Assembly (NCBI GenBank): GCA_001776775.1
Contig: MFDD01000001.1
Location: 1,804-41,833, forward strand
Length of the DNA stretch: 40,030 bases
Direction of reading: 5' to 3'
Origin: Candidatus Daviesbacteria bacterium RIFCSPHIGHO2_02_FULL_43_12
GTDB taxonomy: Bacteria; Patescibacteriota; Microgenomatia; Daviesbacterales; UBA10151
Made by a program: the position numbers and the translations under genes. The notes under the pieces were generated by a model. It saw nothing but the letters and a program-made list of their open reading frames with translations. It made no database searches and was not told where the DNA came from. Below are positions 33,300 through 40,030 of the stretch, piece by piece (position 1 is the first letter of the stretch; every line of letters starts with the position of its first letter).

Positions 33300-34358
33300 A
33301 TGTTTGACTCCTTCTGGACGCTCTTTGCACACGATATCGGGATCGATTTGGGTACTGTTAATACTCTAGTTGCCATCAAGGGTAAGGGTATTGTAATCCG
33401 GGAGCCCTCTGTAGTTGCCATTCACAAAAAAACCCGCCAAGTCTTAGCGGTCGGTACCGATGCCAAGCGGATGCTGGGTCGGACTCCGGCAGTAATCGAG
33501 GCCATCCGGCCACTTCGAGATGGGGTGATTTCGGACTTTGACACTACCGAGGCGATGCTGCGTCATTTTATCCAAAAAGTTCACCAAAATCCCAAAGGTT
33601 CCGGATTCAGGCTCCCCCGAATTGCCCGTCCGCGGGTAGTGATCGGGATTCCATCTGGTGTCACTGAGGTCGAACGCCGGGCAGTCCAAGACGCGGCACT
33701 GAGTGCCGGAGCCAGGCAGGCTTTTTTAATCGAAGAACCGATGGCAGCAGCGATTGGGGCGGGTTTAAAGATCGAAGATCCAGAGGGGAATTTCATTGTG
33801 GATATTGGTGGGGGAACCACGGAAATTGCCGTCATCTCGCTAGGAGGACTAGTGTTAAACCGATCTTTGCGGGTAGCTGGGGATGAGATGGATCAGGATA
33901 TTATCAACTATATGCGGATGCGTTATGGAGTTTTGATCGGCGAGAGGACGGCAGAGGACATTAAAATCGAACTCGGTAGTGCAACAGTGCAAACGCATGA
34001 GAAGGAAGCAGTAGTCAGGGGGCGAGAACTGGCCTCCGGCTTGCCAAAATCCATCCGTATCTCGACTGCTGAGATCCGTGAGGCGATCTCTGAAACGATC
34101 ATGCAAATCGTTAGTAGTATTCATGATATCCTAGAAGAAACGCCTCCCGAGCTGTTATCCGACATCCTAGAGCGAGGGATTGTGCTGACCGGGGGAGGAG
34201 CATTGATTAAAGGCTTGGATAAGCGAATCTCGGACGAGACCAAAATGCCAGTGCTGGTAGCGGATGATCCGCTGACGACTGTAGTCCGGGGTTGCAGCAA
34301 AGTTTTGGATGATCTTGACTTACTCTCCAAAGTCAAAGTCACCGGCGGTTTACGTTAA
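33300..34358 (+). CDS. mreB: Rod shape-determining protein MreB
   Basis: HDIGIDLGTVNTLVAIKGKGIVIREPSVVAI, FIVDIGGGTTEIAVISLGG, GIVLTGGGALIKGLD. Start moved from 33225 to ATG 33300 by homology and promoter TTGTTC-N17-TACACT-N8-ATG. Confidence 0.95.
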   Translation: MFDSFWTLFAHDIGIDLGTVNTLVAIKGKGIVIREPSVVAIHKKTRQVLAVGTDAKRMLGRTPAVIEAIRPLRDGVISDFDTTEAMLRHFIQKVHQNPKGSGFRLPRIARPRVVIGIPSGVTEVERRAVQDAALSAGARQAFLIEEPMAAAIGAGLKIEDPEGNFIVDIGGGTTEIAVISLGGLVLNRSLRVAGDEMDQDIINYMRMRYGVLIGERTAEDIKIELGSATVQTHEKEAVVRGRELASGLPKSIRISTAEIREAISETIMQIVSSIHDILEETPPELLSDILERGIVLTGGGALIKGLDKRISDETKMPVLVADDPLTTVVRGCSKVLDDLDLLSKVKVTGGLR

Positions 34359-34660
34359 TGACGAAGCGAGAAGGTTCTGCTATCATCACAGATACTCTTG
34401 ATCATTGGAGGATCAGTCGTGCTATCCGAAGACACGGAAAAGACAGAGTAATGCAACTTTTGGAGCGAGCGTTAAGAAGACAAGGCCTGGTCCTTTTTGG
34501 AGGTCCTGAAGTACTAACTCATCGAACTATTCTCAGCCCAGAGCTGATTTATGAAATGGTCTCCGTGGCCACCCAACCATTTGGTCAACAGGAAGTTGTC
34601 GGTATAAAAGTATCTAATCTACAAGAAAGAGAAGAGTTGTTTAATGTAGTACATAATTAA
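34358..34660 (+). CDS. Small hypothetical protein, start overlapping mreB stop
   Basis: 100 aa ORF; TAATG stop/start overlap with mreB. Confidence 0.55.
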   Translation: MTKREGSAIITDTLDHWRISRAIRRHGKDRVMQLLERALRRQGLVLFGGPEVLTHRTILSPELIYEMVSVATQPFGQQEVVGIKVSNLQEREELFNVVHN

Positions 34661-34789
34661 TTTGAAGATTTTAAGAGGGAAGAGGAGAGTGGCACCAGAT
34701 TAAATGATATAGTTTGATATACTGTCTATAGTATTTAACCCATAGTATAAATAGATTGTGAATATCGATTGAGTGGTGCGGGTAAATTC

Positions 34790-35671
34790 TTACATTAAAC
34801 CTTTATCCGAAAGATACTTTTTTGTCAGTGCAGAGTCATGAGTGCGAATGACCTTAGCCCCTCCCCGAACAGCCTTTTCAGTCAGCTCTAAAGCCATTTC
34901 TAGCCTGTCCTGGGGCTCTGGCTTAGCATCAAGCTGATACTTTTGTTGTAGTAAAGTACCCAAAAAACCCTTTCGGGACAGTCCAATCAATATAGGATAA
35001 CCTAGTTTAGCCAATTCCGGCAGACGATCGAGGATCTCGACATTCTCTTGATCAGTCGTCCCAAAGCCGATACCGGGATCAATAATAATCTTCTCCGGGT
35101 CGATGCCCGCCCGAAGCGCTTTTCGGGTTTGGGCTGTGAAAAACTCCAATAGCTCGGTAATAACGTCAGTATGCCTGGCCTGTCGTTTTTGACGAGTGGC
35201 CAGAATCCCAGCCGGAGTGCCGAAGATATGGTAGATCACAAGATAGGCGTTATATTTCGCAACAACTTCATACATGTCAGGAGCAGAGAATTCACCGCAT
35301 AAAAAATTAATCATCTCTACTCCCTTCTGCAGGGCTGCCTCAGCCACTGGCGATTTATAAGTATCTAGCGAAATGATTTGGTCCTTATTCTTTTGATGTC
35401 GCACAATATCTATAACCGGTAAAATTCTGATTAATTCTTGCTCCACATTAACTGGTTTTGAATGAGGATTAGTACTCTCCCCTCCTATATCGATGATTTG
35501 AGATACGTCCAGATCGGGTGGAAGCCGTTTTTGGGGGCTTTTTGCCTGCCCGCCAGTGCCAGGCGTTGGCAGGCGGGAGCCTCCTCTGTAGAGACCATCA
35601 TCAGAGAACGAATCTGGTGTGGCATTGACTATAGACATTAAAATTGGCTTAGAAAAATCTAGTTTGACCAT
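34790..35671 (-). CDS. folP: Dihydropteroate synthase
   Basis: IMSIVNATPDSFSDDG, IIDIGGESTNP, IIIDPGIGFG, PILIGLSRKGFLG, VIRTHD. Confidence 0.93.
   Translation of the reverse strand: MVKLDFSKPILMSIVNATPDSFSDDGLYRGGSRLPTPGTGGQAKSPQKRLPPDLDVSQIIDIGGESTNPHSKPVNVEQELIRILPVIDIVRHQKNKDQIISLDTYKSPVAEAALQKGVEMINFLCGEFSAPDMYEVVAKYNAYLVIYHIFGTPAGILATRQKRQARHTDVITELLEFFTAQTRKALRAGIDPEKIIIDPGIGFGTTDQENVEILDRLPELAKLGYPILIGLSRKGFLGTLLQQKYQLDAKPEPQDRLEMALELTEKAVRGGAKVIRTHDSALTKKYLSDKGLM
35549..35577. repeat. Palindromic element inside folP
   Basis: CCCGCC-AG-TGCCA-GGCGT-TGGCA-GGCGGG; encodes part of GGSRLPTPGTGGQAK between the two conserved N-terminal DHPS motifs. Confidence 0.85.
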
Positions 35672-35678
35672 TAGATAG

Positions 35679-37103
35679 TTATCGGTTCACGGTTCTCAGT
35701 TCAGGGTCTGATTTTTTCTGTGAACTGCTAACTGTCAACTGTGAACTTGTCAGCAAGGGATAAATCTCACTTAAAAAATAGATCGATCCAGTTACAACTA
35801 AAATATTTTCTGTCTCTATTAAAGCTTTGACAAACGCTGTTTTCGACTCTGGCAGTATTTCAATAGCTTTAAAGTTTAACCGATCCAAAACTCTTTGCAT
35901 CTGGTCTGTCTTAGCTGACAGATGATTCCAATCATAGGTACTGGTAAAAAAACTAGTTAGATAGATTTTACTCGCTTTCGGCGCAATCATCTCCAGCATC
36001 TTCGCAAAGTTTTTATCATGCTTAAAGGAAACCAAAAAAGTTGGTTTAGTATCCGGATAAACTTGTTTTAAAGTTTTGATCAGACTAGACATTTTCTGTG
36101 GATTATGGGCACTATCCATAATTAAAGTTTTACCATGTAACTTCATCTGTTCGAACCTGCCCGGCCAAGATGCCTTGTTTAGAACGCCCCTAATTAATTG
36201 CTCTAATATCTGGAAATTATCTTTTTTGGCTAGATCAATTAATGCTGTTAGGGCCAAGCTAGCGTTTTCTGCCTGATGAGCGCCAATTAGCCCTAATTTT
36301 AGATTTTTCCAGGTAATTTTTTGTGTAGACCGATAGTTTGGTAGCTCATAGTTAAATACAGTACTATCGGCTGAAACGCGAACTTTCGAAAAAGTGACAG
36401 AGGGTTTAACCCAGGTTAGAGGACTGTGAGTCATTTGGCACTGATCCTCAATAACCTGATTAGTTTGAGGTAGCTGGTAGAGGCTAACTACCCTATTTCC
36501 CGGCTTTATAATCCCGGCTTTTTGCGTGGCGATATCCGCCAAGCGATGGCCGAGGATTTTGACATGGTCAAAGCCCATCCGAGTGATGATACAAAGCTTG
36601 CTGGGGTTGCTCACCGTATTGGTCATATCGAGTAGCCCACCAAGATTAGTTTCAATAACGGCATAATCGGTCCCCTCCTGCTGAAGGCTATAAAAAGCCA
36701 GGGAGGTTAAGACTTCAGCGTAGGTAGGTTGCCCATATTCTGATTCGGTAGTCTTCTCGATAGCCGGAACAAGTTGGTTTAAATATTTTAAGAATTTAGG
36801 CTTGCTAATCATCCGATTATCTATCTGAACTCGTTCGCGAATGTCTACCAGATGGGGCGAAATATGTAATCCGACTCGAAAACCAAGGGCTTTAAGGAGA
36901 ATACTGATTAGATATGCAGTAGAGCCCTTGCCGGAGGTCCCGGCAATATGCACAATTTTCAATTTGTCTTGCGGGTTTCCGAGCTCACGAAGCAGAAACT
37001 TGGTTCGAGCCAACCCTTTCTTGCCTGAATAAAGCTTTTTTGTACCGGTGGGAATAAAAGAATAGACATATTCCAGAGCCTGATCAAAGGTTTTTAGTTG
37101 CAT
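35679..37103 (-). CDS. folC: Bifunctional folylpolyglutamate synthase/dihydrofolate synthase
   Basis: HIAGTSGKGSTAYLISILLKALGFRVGLHISPHLVDIRERVQI, GLIGAHQAENASLALTAL, MDSAHNPQKM. Confidence 0.94.
   Translation of the reverse strand: MQLKTFDQALEYVYSFIPTGTKKLYSGKKGLARTKFLLRELGNPQDKLKIVHIAGTSGKGSTAYLISILLKALGFRVGLHISPHLVDIRERVQIDNRMISKPKFLKYLNQLVPAIEKTTESEYGQPTYAEVLTSLAFYSLQQEGTDYAVIETNLGGLLDMTNTVSNPSKLCIITRMGFDHVKILGHRLADIATQKAGIIKPGNRVVSLYQLPQTNQVIEDQCQMTHSPLTWVKPSVTFSKVRVSADSTVFNYELPNYRSTQKITWKNLKLGLIGAHQAENASLALTALIDLAKKDNFQILEQLIRGVLNKASWPGRFEQMKLHGKTLIMDSAHNPQKMSSLIKTLKQVYPDTKPTFLVSFKHDKNFAKMLEMIAPKASKIYLTSFFTSTYDWNHLSAKTDQMQRVLDRLNFKAIEILPESKTAFVKALIETENILVVTGSIYFLSEIYPLLTSSQLTVSSSQKKSDPELRTVNR
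35684..35746. repeat. Heptad-period repeat with inverted arms forming the folC 3' end
   Basis: ggttcac ggttctc agttcag / tgtgaac tgctaac tgtcaac tgtgaac. Confidence 0.85.
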
Positions 37104-37147
37104 AAGCGGAGATATTGTAAGAGAAAAGAGTATAAACTACAAATTCA

Positions 37148-37822
37148 TTAAGTCAAGAGTTGCCGCCCGCCCGCCAGGAGAGCCGTAGAATTATATCCGG
37201 ACGGTGACGGTACTGCCGAGTTGCCAGAGAGTAGGCCTAAGGCTCGAGCTAGTCGATTCTGTTCAAATGGGGATGTAATTCTTAGCACATTAGTGTAGTT
37301 ATATGTAGGCGCAACGAGTTTTGAGTTTTCGACTCCCTCTAATAATTTAGCCATGGTCTCGGGAGCGTGGAAATTTGTAAGAAATCCTAATGGATAGGTG
37401 CTGGCAGTGAGAAGACCTAGTTCCCTGTCTTCATTGTCAACAGAAAAAAGAAGTTCAACGGCTTGCCCAGATAAAGAATCTGCTCCAACGAGAGTGTAAG
37501 ATTGTTCTATTACACCAGAGGCCCAGTCACGAGGATATGCTCGACCCTCCCTATAAGTTACGCAACTATCTGCCACAAAAAACCCATTATAGTACACGCG
37601 GCCCCTTCTATCCCGAACATATCCGTTTGGGCTCCAGTCAACAACCTCTGCCGTGAAGCGCCCCATGTGGTGTCTTCCTAAAGTTGCCATAACCTCATCG
37701 TGAGTGGTGTGGGGAGAGTCAAAAAGTGACTCAACGCGAGCTCTCACTGCATCTGCGTCGAGTAATGTTTGACCGCTTAGTATTGTTTGACTTGGAGTAA
37801 GACGATCTGGACCTATTTGCAT
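37148..37822 (-). CDS. Hypothetical protein
   Basis: Intact 224 aa ORF preceded by TTGACA-N17-TATTCT-N6-ATG. Confidence 0.6.
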   Translation of the reverse strand: MQIGPDRLTPSQTILSGQTLLDADAVRARVESLFDSPHTTHDEVMATLGRHHMGRFTAEVVDWSPNGYVRDRRGRVYYNGFFVADSCVTYREGRAYPRDWASGVIEQSYTLVGADSLSGQAVELLFSVDNEDRELGLLTASTYPLGFLTNFHAPETMAKLLEGVENSKLVAPTYNYTNVLRITSPFEQNRLARALGLLSGNSAVPSPSGYNSTALLAGGRQLLT

Positions 37823-37857
37823 AGGCCGAGAATATATCTTCTGAGGTTAGTTGTCAA
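37823..37857 (-). promoter_or_regulatory. Promoter of ORF 37148..37822, leaderless arrangement
   Basis: Minus strand TTGACA-ACTAACCTCAGAAGATA(17)-TATTCT-CGGCCT(6)-ATG. Confidence 0.65.
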
Positions 37858-37866
37858 TGATGAGCT

Positions 37867-38979
37867 TTATTTATATTTATCGGCTTCGACCCCAACGATA
37901 TCGTCGAGTTTTTTAACCTTATGTTTATCCATCCACTCAACTAAGCCTCTCTTGATCTTACCTGCCACAGCCGGACCCTCCGACCTGAGAGCTGATAGGA
38001 GTTGGATCGCCTTGGCCCCGGCCATGATTTTTTCCAAGGCAGTCTGGGTATCCTTTACTCCTCCAACTCCGATGATTTCCAGTTTTTTACCGGACTCCTT
38101 GTAGATATGGGCGATTTTTTCTGAAGACATCCGCCGGTAATCGGCATCATCTCCACTCACTCCCCCCATTTGCGTTTCCCAGTGGAGGCCATATTTGGAT
38201 TTAATCTTGGGGTTATTGGTCGTATTGGTGGCGATCAGGCCGTTGACTGCATTATTGATCGCTACTTCGATCACGTCATCAACTGCTCCTTTAGTCAGGT
38301 CTGGAGCGATTTTGATATATAGAGGCTTCTTGCCGCCCGCTTCTTGCATAGCTTTATTGACAGTCTTAACGATCTCGACTAAATGTTTTTTATCTTGCAG
38401 CTTACGTAGCCCGGCCGTATTAGGAGAGGAGACGTTGATCACAAAATAGGCGGCGTGACGATAGAGTTTTTTGACCACCAAAGCAAAGTTGGAAGGAGCA
38501 TCTTCGGGAGTTTCATATTTATTCAATCCCACGTTCACTCCTACCGGGATTTTATCTTTAATATATCTCTCCAGATTCTTATCCACTATCTCAAAACCAG
38601 GGCTATTAAAGCCCATTCGGTTTAAGTAAACTCCGTTTTCGAGTCTAAATAGCCGAGGCTTGGGATTGCCGTGCTGAGGATAAACCGGCACAGAGCCGAT
38701 CTCTACCCCGGCAAAGCCAAGTTTCCAAAGAGCGCGGACTGCCTGCCCGGTTTTATCCCAACCTGCGGCAATAATCAAAGGATTTTCTAGTTTAATCCCT
38801 CCCAGGGTAATTTGCAGTTTTTTATGCACAAATCTTTCCCCCCGGTGGTTAAAATATTCCAGTAGTTTTAACCCCCAAGGAGAGTTTTCTAGCTTATGTA
38901 AGAGTTGATGGGTGAGATGGTGTCCATATTCAGGATCAACGTATTGATCTAAGAGTGGACTAATGATGTGCTTATACAT
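37867..38979 (-). CDS. pyrD: Dihydroorotate dehydrogenase, class 2-like
   Basis: LENPLIIAAGWDKTGQAVRALWKLGFAGVEIGSVPVYPQHGNPKPRLFRLENGVYLNRMGFNSPG, NVSSPNTAGLR, IGVGGVKD. Confidence 0.94.
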   Translation of the reverse strand: MYKHIISPLLDQYVDPEYGHHLTHQLLHKLENSPWGLKLLEYFNHRGERFVHKKLQITLGGIKLENPLIIAAGWDKTGQAVRALWKLGFAGVEIGSVPVYPQHGNPKPRLFRLENGVYLNRMGFNSPGFEIVDKNLERYIKDKIPVGVNVGLNKYETPEDAPSNFALVVKKLYRHAAYFVINVSSPNTAGLRKLQDKKHLVEIVKTVNKAMQEAGGKKPLYIKIAPDLTKGAVDDVIEVAINNAVNGLIATNTTNNPKIKSKYGLHWETQMGGVSGDDADYRRMSSEKIAHIYKESGKKLEIIGVGGVKDTQTALEKIMAGAKAIQLLSALRSEGPAVAGKIKRGLVEWMDKHKVKKLDDIVGVEADKYK

Positions 38980-39559
38980 TGGTTTTATCTAACCGCTCCC
39001 AGAGCTGATCCACTAAAGAGACAGGTTCCGGATTATAGACCAGTCGGGCTCCAGGTTTAAGTCCAATCCTTGCCTCCAGATCCTTTAGGCTGTCCGCCAA
39101 TCCGCTAGTGCCAGTCAGTACCCCAACAACTCTCCCTTTTTGAATTAGTGCTGCGCACTCGGCGGCCGTCCCCCAACCTCCAGAAAAAATTACTCCTCCA
39201 TTGCAAACGGCAGTGCTGGTAGTAATTCGATATTCCCGACAAGCTGCTTCGTTATCTGCCAGCTCGTAGTCTGGTGGGATAGTAATAATCTTTTTAAAGA
39301 TAGAGAGATCTGCTCCTTGAGGTAAGACCCTTTCTTGAGATGCTCGACTAGTAAAAGGAGGATAAAGCCAAACTTCTCCGCCAGCTTGCTGGGCAGCTAA
39401 GGCTGTTTGATATGGTAACCCCATACATGTACCGACAACGGTGATTGCTTTCTTTTCGGCTAAAGCTTGACCTAAGATAGCCGCTTTGGCAAATAGAGAA
39501 TCTAGATTTCCGGAGGCAGATCCAAAAACACCGATTTTAAAAGGTTCAGGCTCTCTCAT
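38972..39559 (-). CDS. SLOG/LOG-family nucleotide-binding protein (TIGR00725-like)
   Basis: IGVFGSASG, VVGTCMGLPYQTALAAQQAGGEVWLYPP, GVIFSGGWGTAAECAALIQKGRVVGVL. Confidence 0.75.
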   Translation of the reverse strand: MREPEPFKIGVFGSASGNLDSLFAKAAILGQALAEKKAITVVGTCMGLPYQTALAAQQAGGEVWLYPPFTSRASQERVLPQGADLSIFKKIITIPPDYELADNEAACREYRITTSTAVCNGGVIFSGGWGTAAECAALIQKGRVVGVLTGTSGLADSLKDLEARIGLKPGARLVYNPEPVSLVDQLWERLDKTNV

Positions 39560-40030
39560 TTAGGGTCGTGGGGAATATGATCTGTCCTTTAGGGGATCCG
39601 AGAACTTTTCCATCTTCAACTATGGTTTCTCCTCGCAACACTACCCGATTAATCTTGCCTTTAATCTCCCAACCATCATAAGGGCTCCAGCCGCATTTAG
39701 TATATAGTTTGTCGTTAGATATCGTAGTTTCTCCGTCTAAATCTACTTCCACAAAAGTCTCTGTTTGTTTGGGAACGGTAAAGATCCGCTGGGGGTTGTC
39801 GAAGCATAGCCTTTTAATATCCTCTATCTCTAAGCGCCCCTCACTAACCGCATTTAATAAAAGCAGCAAGGTTGTATCCAGGTTGGGTACTCCAAAAGGA
39901 GTCTTTTCGCTGGATTCTTTTTCCTCTTTAGTATGAGGGGCGTGGTCAGAGCCAATGGTGTCAACAGTCCCGTCTTCAATGCCGGCCCAAAGCGCAATTT
40001 GGTCAGCCTTGGTCACCAGAGGTGGCCGCA
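39546..40030 (-). CDS. pyrC: Dihydroorotase, C-terminal part (5' end beyond window)
   Basis: RPPLVTKADQIALWAGIEDGTVDTIGSDHAPHTKEEK; frame open to the window edge. Confidence 0.88.
   Translation of the reverse strand, partial: RPPLVTKADQIALWAGIEDGTVDTIGSDHAPHTKEEKESSEKTPFGVPNLDTTLLLLLNAVSEGRLEIEDIKRLCFDNPQRIFTVPKQTETFVEVDLDGETTISNDKLYTKCGWSPYDGWEIKGKINRVVLRGETIVEDGKVLGSPKGQIIFPTTLNERA

Noticed and set aside
33444-34342. Antisense ORFs over mreB
   Set aside because: Typical shadow ORFs; mreB frame is unambiguous.
1-40030. CRISPR arrays, rRNA genes or prophage modules
   Set aside because: No regularly spaced identical repeats, no rRNA-like stretches and no phage structural genes recognised.
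37867-40030. pyrD/LOG-like/pyrC overlap as a novel operon
   Set aside because: Overlapping pyrimidine genes are ordinary; the LOG-like gene between them is mildly unusual but not strong evidence of a system.

Overview
The window looks like part of a Candidate-Phyla-Radiation genome, probably Microgenomates-like (inferred from gene style, not proven). It is a mosaic of housekeeping genes (PBP1A, fmt, def, mreB, folP, folC, pyrD, pyrC, L28, L33, three tRNAs) and single-gene accessory units. The strongest observations are: (1) a 194-nt group I intron in the anticodon loop of a tRNA-Thr(GGU), which I delimited by P1, P2, P7, P8 and P9 pairings; (2) two HTH/LAGLIDADG-like endonuclease paralogs next to tRNA genes, one ending inside tRNA-Trp; (3) a clear homolog of the Pup ligase/deamidase family (PafA/Dop) with no Pup-like partner in the window; (4) an SF2 helicase whose C-terminal half resembles sigma-70 regions 2-4; (5) a degenerate 7-bp-period repeat family, often in inverted arms and also found inside fmt, folC and an O-antigen-ligase-like gene; (6) many genes with a consensus-like promoter whose -10 box lies only 6-11 nt from the start codon, suggesting leaderless transcription; (7) an unassigned structured RNA candidate at about 20532-20761; (8) a >1.9 kaa coiled-coil protein with two PP2C-like domains. 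No database or folding tool was run; all homology calls are by reading motifs.
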